This document shows positions 1 through 11,640 of a stretch of 64,000 nucleotides of DNA, in pieces. Below the pieces are notes generated by a model. The model ran no database searches, was not told where the DNA came from, and was given only the letters and a program-made list of their open reading frames with translations. The translations under genes and the position numbers were made by a program. Every line of letters begins with the position of its first letter. Position 1 is the stretch's first letter. Source of the DNA: Heliopora coerulea (Eukaryota; Cnidaria; Anthozoa; Scleralcyonacea; Helioporidae); the NCBI GenBank assembly GCA_030142905.1, contig JASJOG010000427.1, positions 62,001 to 126,000 on the forward strand, written 5' to 3'.

Positions 1-215
1 AAATATACATGTACATATACATATACATATACATATACATACAGATGTTCATGTAGATATGGATATACATATAAATATAGATACAGAAACGGATGCAGAT
101 ACCGATACAGGTACAGGTACAGATGCAGATATGAATTTAGATACAGATATAGATATAGATATAGATGTAAATGTAGATGTAGATATAGATATAGATAAGG
201 ACAGACAGATTAGAC
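1..215. repeat. Degenerate ATACAT/GATATA simple repeat
   Basis: Hexamer-like units (ATACAT, then GATATA/GATACA) run through the first 200 bases. A 64-codon reading frame here is rich in Asp, Ile and Thr purely because of the repeat, so it is not called as a gene. Confidence 0.8.
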
Positions 216-601
216 TTTATCACCTCCAATGTTGGAGAGCTCCAAGGTTATGAAATGTAAAACTACAATATAATGTACAAAAAGTATTTACAACCTAAGA
301 ATACATTGATTTAGTTATATAGAATCTTATAAAAACTGCGTATATGAATTAATAAATGGAAATTGTATGAATTTTTTCCATAAATGCTAAAAACCCTGTC
401 AGCGACTGCTAAAACAAACTTTTCTCGCAAATTGTTATGTAGCAGAAAAAGATAGCGAGCACTTATTAAAATATCATAAAAATCTTCATCATCTAACTGC
501 TGTAAGTCACTGGATTGCAAAACTGACAACAAATTAGTTAAATATCCCATAATCGGTTTCTTTCAATATTGGTTCCCTACATCCCATTATAAATAGAAAA
601 C

Positions 602-1082
602 CTACATCCAGTGTAATTTGTTGACTACCACAGTTTTAGATGTTTGAGTGATCGAAAATATTCCATGTAATCGTATGCCCACATGATTCCAACTGGTGTT
701 TTCCTCGATTACATTATTAAGAAGCCACTTCCTAGAAGTCTTATGCAAATTATGCATTTGCATTGATTCACCTAATGTAAACACAGTTGTTTTGGTGGGG
801 TTAAACTCAAATAAGAGGCTAGATAGAACACAGCTTATGATTTTGATAAGCAAACTAATTTTGATTTGGAATGACCATAGATTGAAATCATATCATCCAG
901 CGATTCAAAAACAATCTTTCAAAAACTTTTCCCATAACATTTAACAAGTTAATGCCACGATAACTTGGTTTCTCTAACATTTTCCTTTTTCCCGCATTGA
1001 GAATAGATATAATCAGCTGCTCTGGAAGCTTTTCAAAATTGCGGGTGTCCAGTGTCTTCCAGAATGCCATAAGAAGTGGCAC
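602..1082 (-). pseudogene. Decayed non-LTR retrotransposon (LINE) reverse transcriptase fragment
   Basis: Two minus-strand frames look like pieces of a LINE reverse transcriptase. The piece at 888-1082 has the start of the fingers/palm region (a YRGINLL..V.GKVFE pattern, the usual 'NYRPISLL...K..E' block). The piece at 602-853 has a thumb-like FNPTKTTVF stretch. Most of the catalytic palm between them is absent, so this is an internally deleted relic. A further minus-strand frame at 311-550 may belong to the same element, but I recognise nothing in it. Confidence 0.5.
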
Positions 1083-1214
1083 GCCTTTAGGTAAATTTAA
1101 AAGTGACTTGCCACATTCTCAAGGTTCAAGATAAAAATTTTAAGAACTTTTTCTATTGAAAATAGTACTTTACAATTTATAGAGCTACAGATAGGTTCCA
1201 AAATGTCTCCGTTG

Positions 1215-1372
1215 CTGTTTGTTGTAAATGAATGATTTACAAATTACATTATTAACATGTAGTGGCTTCCGCTCAGGTCGCACATATGTCAAACTTGTAG
1301 CTTAGCTCACCATCTGAGTCTTGGTAGCTCAATAGTTAGAGCGTCTTACCAGTCATCAGTACAGGGAATAAC
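1215..1372 (+). mobile_element. tRNA-derived SINE / foldback arm (single arm)
   Basis: This stretch matches the right arm of the palindromic tRNA-like element at 30000-30440: the GGCTTCCGCTCAGGTCGCAC-type segment, then GAGTCTTGGTAGCTCAATAG, which looks like a tRNA A box. The B-box half is missing. It is a truncated copy. Confidence 0.5.
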
Positions 1373-2363
1373 CGTGTTGGCGAATTTCGGAGGTAATAGA
1401 ACTTTCTTATTTCTGGTTTTTAAAAAAAACTCAGAATATCTCTCTGCTGGTCAAAATCCCCTTAGTAGATTCAAGAATTCTAAAACTTTTCAGAAGGTCA
1501 TGGCCCAGGCGTTTCCGAAACCAATAGGTGGACTTAACCTCACGCAAGTTGCTCATTTTTGGGGCCCGGCGTTAGCAATTGTTAGGTTATCACATCACTG
1601 GTTCAAGCAGAAAAAATACCTATAGAAATGTATTTACCTTTTTTGTGTCTTTATAGCATGCAGCGACGATGCTTTTAAATGTGCTGGGCTGGCAACTGCA
1701 CCCTGGAAATGGCTATACCTTGTGTAAGTGGATTTGTTTAAAGTTAACTATCGTAATATGAAACCATTCCTCCTAACTAGGTCTCTAAGTTTTGAAAATA
1801 GATTGTAAAATTTTACGGTAAATACTGGAATTTATAAATTTTGTTATTGCTATGTTTTTTTGCCTGTAGACTGATCGTTATTGTTTCGCATTACATCATT
1901 GAAAAATGATTTACATCAAATTACCGGCATGATCAAGAGAAGCAAATTATTGTCAGTGTGATTCATCTATTTGGCTTTCTCACACTACGGTGACCCGATT
2001 ACTCCAACAGACCTTCAAACAGCTCAGTATATTTGCTGCAATATAGTCTTCGTCAATTGAAATTTCTAAATTTATTGCTTTCTTATAGAGATACATTCTT
2101 TCTTTGAACAAAATTCGAATACTGATGGTCAGTTGATTCCATTGAAAAAAAAAAAGCAAAAGAGAGAGGAGGAAGCTAGCAGTGTTATGTCATAATCCCT
2201 TCTTCTGAAATTTCCCTTTGTTGAAATTTTTGTGACTGTTCTTCCTAGTATGAATAGCAATACCTGATACCATCGTGTAATATTTTGCATCCCAAAAACT
2301 GTTCTGTTTTGGAAAAGTATTGAAAGACCAGTAATTTTTCTTATGCAACGCCAGGCACAACCC
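1373..2363. other. No recognisable gene
   Basis: Short frames only, with no domain, splice-site pair or repeat structure that I can identify. An 83-codon plus-strand frame at 1374-1625 has no family resemblance. Confidence 0.4.
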
Positions 2364-2591
2364 TTTCATATAATTTGATGTGCTATAACTATTTGCTTGG
2401 TTGACTGCATTTAAGTATATAAATGTTGTAGTTTGGTCAGACTTCTGTTTACATTATTCAATGCAATGTTTTTATCTTTTCATATAATTTGATGTGCTAT
2501 AACTATTTGCTTGGTTGACTGCATTTAAGTATATAAATGTTGTAGTTTGGTCAGACTTCTGTTTACATTACTCAATGCAATGTTTTTATCT
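2364..2591. repeat. Two-copy 114-bp tandem duplication
   Basis: The segment beginning TTTCATATAATTTGATGTGC at 2364 repeats almost perfectly from 2478. A third partial start (TTTCATG) follows at about 2592. No coding potential is evident. Confidence 0.85.
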
Positions 2592-2924
2592 TTTCATGCT
2601 CAGTTTTTCATCAGTTAGACCTCTTTAAGTTTCCAACAGTTCTTTTAAAACATGCCTTCAAACTGTAGTATTCAACACAATGTTTACTTATATGCTTTAA
2701 AATTCATATTTAGATATGTATCAAAATCTTTGTCTTTTTCGATGGTTTGTCTTGCTCAAAGAATTCTGATCTGCCTTTGTCTTCTTGTTAGATACCGATG
2801 GCGACTGGAATTCTGAATTCGTTAAAGTTCAGTGTATTGGGGAAAATGAAGGGTTAAATGGCGTTGGTTTATATGATCGAAAAGTTACAGTTGACATAAC
2901 GTTTCCAGAATTTTGTATTGACTG

Positions 2925-3162
2925 ACGTGATGTGACGTGATGAAGATTTGATGCGGTGTGGTGTGATGTGATGTGATGTAGTGTGGAGTGATGTGATATA
3001 GTGTGGTGTGGTGTGGTGTGATGTGATGTTGTATGGAGTGGTGTGATGTGGTGTGATGTAGTGTGGAGTGGTGTGATGTGGCGTTATGTCGTGTGATGTA
3101 GTGTGGAGTGGTGTGATGTGGCGTTATGTCGTGTGATGTAGTGTGATGTGGTGTGGTGTGTT
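2925..3162. repeat. TGTGATG/TGTGGTG minisatellite, left part
   Basis: Degenerate units of GTGATGTGATGTGGTGTG type, including two copies of a longer block around GTGGCGTTATGTCGTGTGAT. Similar GT-rich units resume at about 4030 after the PLE remnant, so one array seems to have been split by that insertion. Confidence 0.8.
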
Positions 3163-4005
3163 AATCTTAAAATAAACAGTAAGGCCCAGCAAAAAACACA
3201 AATAATAGGCATTTTAAAAAACTTTTAATATTTCTAACGCTTCGTCGAGACTCACGACATCATCAGAGAACGAGTATTAACAAAGTTATAATTAGTAAAT
3301 AGGTAGCAACATGTTATATGGTATTACAGGAAGTTAGCGTGTGAGTGAGTTTGGGAAAAAAAAGTCAAAAGAGTAAGTAAAAATACAGTTATATAACAAT
3401 AATAAGGCCAAGAAGTTAGAAAGAAGTAAGCGGTAAAGAGCTGGTACTAATGTTAAGAGATGGATTACGTCTTTTGATTAAATGACTTTCTCTGATCAGA
3501 AGCTCAGTGGTAGAATTAGACGACGAGGTAGATAATATAATAAAATCATTGGGGGAAACCGGGTGTCCGGTCTTGCAGTGGTGATAAAGGATGCTTGTAG
3601 GCGGAGGGTTAACTCGTCTCTTTCCAGTAAGAGCTGAGATACCCAAGTGGTCTGAGATTTACGTGTGAAAAAGATGACTTCTCTGTCCTAAATACAACGA
3701 AGAACATCGTTTACACTTAAATTCATATATCATGCAAGATGTCAGATTCTTGGGAACCCTGTCCCCAAAAGGAAAAATATAGGCCAACCTTAGGCAATGA
3801 GGAAAAACAGAACGAATGCTTTGATACGGAAAAGCCCTGGAACAAAGTTTGCGAATCTGTGTCCGGATTTGGAGACAGTGATATCCAGTGTATGGAATGC
3901 AGAAATAAATAACTTTAACGAAGAAACGCCAGAAGTATTAAAACATTTTTAAAATGCCTATTATTCGTGTTTTTTGCTGCGCTTTACTGTTTAATTTAAG
4001 ATTAA
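3163..4005 (-). mobile_element. Penelope-like element remnant (GIY-YIG part) with inverted termini
   Basis: The minus strand holds the C-terminal part of a PLE GIY-YIG endonuclease. Around 3700 it reads YEFKCKRC...LYLG, the GIY-YIG strand region. At 3416-3646 it reads GISALTGKR...HPVSPNDF, then TELLIRESHLIKRRNPSLN, the typical helix and end of this family. The two pieces are in different frames, so it is broken. The ends (3163-3235 and 3930-4003) are inverted repeats of about 75 bp, as expected of PLE pLTR-like termini. A CTGATGA...GACGAA block near 3239-3275 (minus) resembles a decayed hammerhead core. The reverse transcriptase part is missing. Confidence 0.65.
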
Positions 4006-4029
4006 TATTCCCGCCTGGTACCTCCATAG

Positions 4030-4165
4030 CTGATGTCGTGTGGTGGGTTGTGATGTGAAGTAGTGCAGTGAAGATGTCGCGTGTGTGGATGTGTTGTGGT
4101 GTGAAGTGTTGTGAACTTTCATGTGATGTTCGATGTAGACTTAAAAGTAATGTGATTAGGGATAG
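4030..4165. repeat. TGTGATG minisatellite, right part
   Basis: GT-rich, G/T-biased degenerate units such as GTGTGGTGGGTTGTGATGTG resemble the array at 2925-3162 and lie just beyond the PLE terminus. Confidence 0.6.
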
Positions 4166-4199
4166 CACATCATGTTTTTTGGTGACAGCCACAGTAGTG

Positions 4200-6400
4200 T
4201 CTTGCCCATTTTAGGGTCAGTTTACACGGTACGACTGTCGTATACCATTTTTTCTCCTGATGTATCTGATTTAGTCGTAAGAGTCTTCAGGACCAATTGC
4301 AGCATTCGCGAGCGAATAGGAAGCAGGAATTGTGCTTTTACGACATAATTGCATACTCCAAAGTGAAGAATCGTATACGACAATCGTATCTTGTGGATAG
4401 GTCTTTAGATGTGTTTGGCTTTCACTTGCGGCCGGAACATCGACTTCATGGAATAATACAGTCGGGTATAAAAAGTAATCGTCCTGTCTTTTAATGGAGT
4501 TGAATGCGTGCAAGAGCCCCCCTCCATTTTTGGCTTAACCCTTGGGTTCAGTGATTGGCTTGAATTAGCGTACCAGTCACTGTAGAGTTCAGTGATACAC
4601 ACAAAATAGCCTGAAACCTCGAATTATAACCTCGCACCAGCAAAGAGGACCTTTGTCTGCGTATGCGCATAAGAAGAATGTGTGAGGTTGCCACGCCATA
4701 TGCACGCGATCGTTGCGGGGACTTTAAAAACACGAAATCATGCTAAGCTCAATTTCCATACATCCTGCCTTTTCGAACAATTGTTTAGTGTGCAAAATAA
4801 AATCGAAAAAATTGCAGTCTACTTGGAGAATCCTCCCACCGCCTAAAATTTTTGCTCAATACTTCGGTACGTCGTACGACGAAAAAGACGAGTCGGCTTT
4901 ATTCTGTTCAACTTGACTTAGAACGATGTATTTTTACAAAGCTACTGTCAAAACTTCCCTTCATTTAAAATACATTTTTCTGATAATTTTAAATCTTTTG
5001 TGAGTTTGCAGATAGTATTGTCGTTTAGTACCATTTGACCCATACATTTCTTCATACACAGGCGGTCAAAAAGAACTGCTCAAGCTCCATTTCATGGGTA
5101 ATGATGGGGTTGCAGCAATGGTTTTTGCTTACTCCTATGGAAAAATGGTCAATTTCAGATAATTTTAACGCATCTCCCACAATTTTTGATAGAATTACTG
5201 TCATTTTAAGGAATTTTTTATGGGAAAGTCAAGATGTATTCCTCGTTACCCAGGTGATTACTTTTAATTCTTGATAAAACGAGAATTTCAAGCAACATGG
5301 AAAATCATAGGTCTAAGGCCAATGATCAGCTTTGAAAATGGTGGGAAAGTTATTCATAACGGGAGACTGCTGATCAAGTGGGCTGTAGCCAAAGTGCCAG
5401 CAACATTTTGAAGAAGCCTAGACTTACTGGAAGTGTTAAAGATCTCTGGACAAAAAAAGGAAAACTACGAAGAGAGAGGACAGAATCATGATGAGAAAAG
5501 CATGTTCAGTCGCTCTAATACTGCACCGAAAAATTAAGCAGAGATGCAGATTGAACATGTCAGTGTCTCTATTTCGACTACCCGACAAAGGCTGAGAGGG
5601 GCTGGTCCCAACGGACGCAAACCAAGTTACTATCTGTACCACGAGTGAGCAGTTCTTTATGACCATCAGTGTACTAATGCTTTTTCAAGCAGCTAGAAGA
5701 CTCAGAAATTTAAAAAGTTGGAAGGCCATGCAAAAGAAAATAATTACGGCGAGAAAATCGGAAGAAGAGCCCTAATGTTAAATTGGTTGATATGTGTTTC
5801 GGTAGTCAAAAAGATACCAGTGTAGAAGTAGTTCTACCACAGGGGGTGTTTGAAGAAATTGATGTCAGTTTCAATGCTGTAAAGAGAGGGGGCAATTGGT
5901 GCAGCTGCATCGAGCGGCATTTTCGGCCATCAGTGTTCCGAAAACGTCGACCTATTACTGGTTAAAATAAATATGTGGCTTAATTTGTTGAACGTCTTGA
6001 AAGAATGTTACTAGGATGGAATAACTACCACAAATACTCGTTCAATGTTTTCTCTAGCGAGAAAACCTAGCGAGAACTGACCATGCGTGTCAGTCCCACA
6101 ACTCTAAAAAGACAGGAACGATATCTCGTACCACTCACGATTGAATGAAGCCGACATGGGGGCAGCCATGTAGGTCAAAAACACGTATAGGAAAAAGGTG
6201 TATTGAACCTTTACTTTTCATCGACAGTTAACTCTGACAAATAAACAGTCCTACTGACATTGTCCTCTACTTACTAAGGATAGGAAAGAAAACTGTCGAA
6301 AAATAGAGATTTCTAGAGATCAGTAGCATGACCACTACACTTGGTTTGCAGGGTCAGTTGAATCTGATTAAAGTTGGGAATTTAAAAATATCTCATAATT
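4200..6400. other. No recognisable gene
   Basis: Only short frames under about 85 codons on either strand. A TTTACACGGTACGAC motif at about 4217 and TACGTCGTACGACG at about 4868 hint at a terminal-repeat relic, but I cannot define an element. Confidence 0.35.
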
Positions 6401-6412
6401 TAGCGAAGGTCT

Positions 6413-6945
6413 TCAGAGTGCGCTTCGGAAACCCGAAAACATCAGGACAGCATCGGCCGTTACAAACGGCAAAGACCATTTACGAAAGAGAAAAGAGCTT
6501 CGGCGATGGGGCGGCTGTTTAGGGGTAATCTCAGGGTCGATAAGTAGTTTAATTTGTTTGTCTTTGATTTTACCAATTCCATGAAACGGATCTTTTAATT
6601 CTTCTTTGGGAGGCAAAGTTCCGGCAGTGTTTGCTACGTTGACAGTAGGGACCTTAAGATTTCACCTGTTCGGCGTCGAGGACGTGGGCCGAAAGTATTT
6701 TACTTTAAATTTGCGTTCGTGCGCATGTGTTAAAGATTTCCTACGTCGTCGTGGCTTCGTCGATGGTGCAGACGTTACATCGAGCTGATCGGCAGACTTT
6801 TTTGCATAATGCCTCGACGTTCCACATGCCCGGCATGCTTTACCTTTAGCATGGCAATCACTGACGTAAGGAAAATGTTCGCCACAGCTCCGGCAGTGGG
6901 TGGTGTGTTACAACTGAAATTTTTAATCATTTCCAAGATACGTTA
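6413..6945 (-). pseudogene. Ty3/gypsy-like LTR retrotransposon fragment (zinc knuckle to RT leader)
   Basis: On the minus strand, from 6945 downward, there is a knuckle-type cysteine/histidine cluster: CRSCG...CHAKGK and CRACGTSRHYA. Further along, 6616-6413 reads FHGIGKIKDKQIKLLIDPEI followed by PPHRRSSFLFRK. That is the segment just before reverse transcriptase in Ty3/gypsy polyproteins. The two parts lie in different frames with stops between them, and protease and RT catalytic motifs are absent, so this is a short decayed fragment. No LTRs are visible nearby. Confidence 0.55.
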
Positions 6946-6954
6946 GATGTCGAG

Positions 6955-7400
6955 ATGAAACGCCTTACTGGACAAGGTGTTGGCGCAAATGTTCGGCAAG
7001 TGGCAGCATTATCAGAAGATCAAGAAGAACTTTTGTGGAATTTAAATCTTTTCGGGGTCCATTCAGCGAGGACGTTGCTCAGCACGATGGTGTTCTTAAT
7101 TGGCAAGAATTTCCCTCTCATAAGCGGAAAAGAGCATAGCCGTTTGAAGTTCAGTTAACCTACATTGGAGCGTCCATGTGGAGATAAGCCTGAGAAACAT
7201 TTATATACACGTTTTTCGGAGAAAAGAATAATTTCGGCAGGCTTAAGCATCGGGCGTTCAAGCGAAAGCGTATCGAGCATTATGCAAACGAAGTATGTCC
7301 TAAACGTTGTATGGCCTATTTATATAAGAAATATTTGGAGAAATGTCCACGCAAAGCTATGGCCAAGGATGTATTTTACCTCGCTGCTCGGCGAAAATAT
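6955..7400 (+). pseudogene. Crypton-type tyrosine recombinase, N-terminal half of catalytic domain
   Basis: The frame at 6955-7158 has LTGQGVGANVRQVAALSEDQ, then EELLWNLNLFGVHS...LLSTMVFLIGKNFPLISGKEH. This matches the DUF3504/Crypton recombinase pattern (LW..G..G.H....LL...F..G..F.LR...EH..L). In other frames up to about 7400 the next blocks follow: a GRLKHRAFKRKRIEHYANEV-like strand region and AYLYKKYLEKCPRKAM. The canonical LRxGEEH arginine region reads LISGKEH here, so the first catalytic Arg appears lost. The C-terminal half is about 3 kb downstream at 10338. The frame changes mark it as a decayed gene. Confidence 0.6.
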
Positions 7401-7783
7401 ACACTGTATATTTCAAGGAGTGGGCAATTCCACGCTGGAGTTGGCATTAAGCAAAAAGATGAACTTAGGATTCTCATTAAGATAATTTATGCTTTTGACA
7501 GAGCTGTAGTTTATCTAACAAAAAATTTATTTATTTCCAGTCAAACTACTGTTTCTGAGAATTATTGCAGTTCCATACTGGAACATGTTTCGAATGATCA
7601 CATCATGCAGTAATGAAGTATAATTTTAAGTCTTGATTGTCTTCTCCATAAAACTTGTATGGAAGTCTGACTACCACTGCCTGCAGGTTGGAGATGCATC
7701 TTTTCAAGGAATATGTTTCATTGGCAAACAGATATTTCTAAACATCAAAATAAGTAACCTAAATGTAACAAGTTATGTTTGTG

Positions 7784-9735
7784 TAACGTCAGTCGCAAAA
7801 AACCCTTATAATTTTTTCTCTAACTAACTGATATTCTCAATCACACGAATGTGGTTCATGTTGTTTCTTTATACATCCACAGATAAGAAAAATAAATAGT
7901 AGCTTCAAAAATATTAACACTTGTACAAGATATTAAATTGTAAACTCTGTAACGTCAGTCACACATTGGGGTGATTGAATATTTGTATTTCATGGTAATA
8001 TTTCTGTGTAAATTTACACGAAGTACACCTATCTTTTATGTTGAATGCTGCTGGCCACAAAAACTGTAGAAACAGCATTTTTTGAGGCAATTCAGCGAGC
8101 ATGCAAAACCAGATGGAAACATTGCAATGGCACTCACTGCGGCTCAAATGCAAGCCAAAAGAAGGCAAAAACTGAAAGACACAAACAATTATGACGAATG
8201 CAAAAGAAAAACTGCACAGCAAAAGAGACTTAGCAGAACTGAAAAAAAGAAAAAGGAGGCTGAACTCTCCACAAGTGGGCAAAACAAGCTGCAAGAAAGA
8301 AGGAGAAAGGAAACAAGAGAACGTGTTGCCAGATGTTGAGCGCTAAAGAAGCAAAGGAAATCAAATGAAGATGAAAGGCAATGATCTCCAGTTTTCTGGA
8401 GTGCACAGGCTTTAGGAAGAGCTGTTTCAAGAGCAAAACGAGCATTAGATCCAGTCTTGTCAAGTACACCAAAACGCAAACGTGCTTGGTGTGAGAAGTT
8501 GTCTGAAAAATTTCAACAGACTGCGGTGCCATATCGAGCATCGAAACTACTTCTAAACATGGAATTGCTGTATGTGATGAGATTAAAAATTTAGTTAAAC
8601 AATTTTACGAGCGAGATAACATCACTCGTCTAGCTCCTGGAAGAAAAGACGTGGTCATCATTCGTAATAGCCAGGGCGGGAAAGGTAAAGTTCAAGCCAG
8701 ACACCTTACCACCACCATAAATGAAGTACATGCGATGTTTAAGGAAGAAAATCCAGCCATTAAGATTCGAAGAAATTCGCTTCATCTCATGGAAAGGGAG
8801 CTGTTGATGGTATTGGTGGTTCAGCGAAAAGACAAGTGGGGGCAGCTGTCAGGACAAGAAAGGCCTTGGTAACCAGTGTAGCTTCATCCTCATCAATTGC
8901 AAAGCAAGCATGCAATGTGGACGTGGTGGAACAGAATTCTGAGGAAATTCATGAAAGGAACACCATGTCAATCTTGATGAAGTATTTAATAATGCCCCTG
9001 CAGTCAAAGGTATCAAGTCGGTCCATCACATGAAGACAAGAAATTCAGCTGTACTCACATATACAACAACAACAGATGGAAATAAAGTAAACCAATCCAG
9101 TAATTCATCAGGTTCAGAAATTCTTAATGTATCCCCTTGGTGTGTGGTAGAATATGATAAAGAATTGTTTCCTGGAGAGATTAAGGTAGCAGTTGGAAAC
9201 AAGTATCAAGTTTGAAATGTGGTAAAAGCAGGCAAGTATGGGAAATGGCCAGCACAAGACGATAAACTACTATATTGTCAAGATCAGATTGGTAAAACAT
9301 TAAACCCACCAGTGTTAATCAACTCTCTCGAACATTAAAATTTTCCAGACTTCACCATAAAGTCTTGAACTGTAGTGACTAGACTAAGTTTCTTTATAAA
9401 TCATTTATTTCATATATAAAGTGGAAATCATAAGATCTTTCATTGTTTGGTTTTATGTTGGGGACATTGTTCAAGAGTTATTGCTTTACTTTGACCATTT
9501 TTAATTTTGTAATGTCAGTCACGTAACGTCAGTCACAGCATTATTTGTCTGTAACACCCTCTGGATAAAGACTGACAACTAATTTTTGGGCAAATTACTT
9601 CCACTTATTGTTTAGTGTTATATGATAAGGACATGGTGCTATGTCCTGTTGTTTGCAGACAAAATCAGATTAAGTATATTAATAGAATGTTTTTGTCCAT
9701 GCTCTGTAAAGTCTGTCACAGATGCTTTTGTAACG
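7784..9735. repeat. Dispersed GTAACGTCAGTCAC-type motifs
   Basis: TGTAACGTCAGTCGC (about 7785), TGTAACGTCAGTCACACA (about 7947) and TGTAATGTCAGTCACGTAACGTCAGTCAC (about 9515-9537) flank the decayed gene at 8082-9340 on both sides. A weaker TGTAAAGTCTGTCAC lies near 9706. They look like terminal or subterminal repeats of the element that carries that gene. Confidence 0.5.
8082..9340 (+). pseudogene. Decayed copy of an uncharacterised repeat/transposon-associated gene family
   Basis: Successive blocks in shifting plus-strand frames belong to one recurrent animal family that I recognise only as an unnamed multi-copy gene. They are: a basic N-terminus of the AKRRQKLKD...YDECKRKTAQQKR type (8082-8339); SAQALGRAVSRAKRAL (about 8400); FYERD.ITRLAPGRKDVV...ARHLTTTINEVHAMF (8600-8760); HGKGAVDGIGGSAKRQVGAA (about 8795-8855); and a C-terminal WCVVEYDKELFPGEI...VGNKYQV...KWPAQDDKLLYC (9150-9290). 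The order is conserved, but stops and frameshifts occur between blocks and the middle is deleted. It sits between the two halves of the Crypton recombinase. The biochemical function of the family is not known to me. Confidence 0.55.
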
Positions 9736-10337
9736 TGCACACTCGGTCGGTTAACCTTCTCTTTATTTCAACGTAATCACAACTAAAGAATATTATACAA
9801 ACTTCGCCTTGCACGTGAATAGCTTATAGTATTTTACATTACACAATACGGCTATTGATACTACTGGGAAGCTACATGGAGGTAATTTTACGGAGAACTA
9901 TGATGCCATTGATGGTCTAGTAAAGCTACATGTATATTTCCGCCACGAGCCATGGGACAGGATTATCAAGTAATTTTACATTTACTATCTGCTATCAATG
10001 TTGGGAAAAATCCCACATGTGCGTAGTGTCATATTACTCACTTTATCCAACAAGACTCGTTACACTTTAATGCCAGCTGTAGCTGGAGGATATTAAGTAA
10101 AGTCAAGGAAACCCTTTCATAAGATAAACAGCATAAGTCCCTGATATTCCTGAATAAAAGGAAGAGACAACAATAAACATCTAAAGAGCAATGAGATATT
10201 TTGTTTCTAGTAATTGCTTGAAATGTAACGTTAGTAGTAATTCTGACGAAGGTATGTTAACGCTTATTGACTATCGGAATTTTTGCATTATCTCTATCAA
10301 AATTAATTCACAGATATTTCTTTCTTCATTTAGTCTG

Positions 10338-10842
10338 GTACACGTCAAAACCAGTCGGCCACAATACGTTGGCTGACACGGTCAAGGATCTGTGCCGGGA
10401 GGCTGTAATTCAAGGGTATTACACGAATCACAGCTGGAGGGCAACAACTGCTACTTGTGGCCTTGAAAAAGGAATTGCTGACAAGTTTATCATGGAAAGA
10501 ACTGGGCACGGAGATGTGAGATCCTTACAACAACATCAGAAACCAACTGCTCAAAGGAAGGTTGAGATATTGAAAGCGTTTGATTTACCGTTAGGTGATA
10601 AGGTCAATTCGTACAGCGGGAAAGCGTCAGTAAGGAAAGAAGTCAGTAAGAGAGAAACAGCTGGTGTTGAGATAGGAGGCGAAATAGAAAAAAAAGTTAA
10701 AAATTGTGGATTTAAAAGTAGTGAAAAGAAGGTCGTGCAATTTATTAATTGTACCTTTTATGTTGGGAATGACTTTAAGGCTTGGATTTATTTTTACGTC
10801 ATATTGTTCTGTAAATTGTTGTCTGGTTTTTTGATTGTCTGA
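10338..10842 (+). pseudogene. Crypton-type tyrosine recombinase, C-terminal half
   Basis: The open frame has KPVGHNTLADTVKDLCREA, then YYTNHSWRATTATCGLEKGI, then IMERTGHGDVRSLQQHQKPT. This is the C-terminal catalytic block of Crypton/DUF3504 recombinases: the HxxR motif is HSWR and the TGH motif is intact. The nucleophile Tyr, normally four to six residues after the GH...VRS stretch, appears as His in LQQHQK, so strand cleavage should be impossible. After about residue 110 the frame continues for 80 residues of basic then hydrophobic sequence with no family match. It probably continues the gene begun at 6955. Confidence 0.65.
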
Positions 10843-10849
10843 GTGAAAT

Positions 10850-11640
10850 ATTGTGAACTATAATATTATGGATAGTATAGCACGGTGTAATTTTAGTATT
10901 TGTTATTAGACACCTGATTCGGCGTAGAATTCCTCATTATATATTCTAGGGTTTTATGTTGATACATCCCTCCTGGCAAGGTTTTATCTGGATACAACCC
11001 AGCTAAGAGGGATGTATCTATATACAACCCTTGACTGCTAATTCAATTTAATTCATCTTTTCCCTGCTGGAATATCAAATCTCTCCCAAGGCTTGAAGAA
11101 AGTTCACCCTTTAACAAGTATTTATGTTAAATAAAGTTCTATGAATAACAAAGAAAACAGCGTCGATCATGTAATAAGGGAAAATAAAATTTCAACTACG
11201 TAAAATATTTCTTCGGTCTGTTGCAGGGTAGATTTAAGGTTATATACGATCCCGAAATGTATAAAAGCTAAGGGAATAAACTTTCATAATTTGTACATAA
11301 ACCGATTTGGGTTTGACAGTTTGAGCCTGTTTTATTTCGCCAATCTGTCGATGACTGTTTTGCCATTTTTTGCTAAGCCGATCACGTTCTATTTGTTCGA
11401 CTGAGCCCTTTCAAGACTATCTTAAGTCACAACATTAAAATATGTTTTACAGTGAGATAGAGAGTAGTTCTATTCGATCTTTCTTGAACGTCTTAATTGA
11501 TCACACGGACGACTTTCAACTTCTATTTATTGGAAGCCCATGTTCGCCGGTTTGTTTATAAATGTTGATAGTTTTATTCCCTTTTCTTTTAAACGTGGTT
11601 TCGTCTGCACCCTCATTTAACTGATATTATAAAATTTTCT
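10850..11640. other. No recognisable gene
   Basis: Non-coding by inspection. A small imperfect inverted pair (GATACATCCCTCC... and ...AGAGGGATGTATC, about 10965-11020) is the only structure I see. Confidence 0.35.

Noticed and set aside
59..253. 64-codon Asp/Ile/Thr-rich frame
   Set aside because: Product of a degenerate GATATA repeat.
4200..4900. DNA transposon with TTTACACGGTACGAC ends
   Set aside because: Only one convincing end was found; the candidate partner near 4868 is too short and no target-site duplication was seen.
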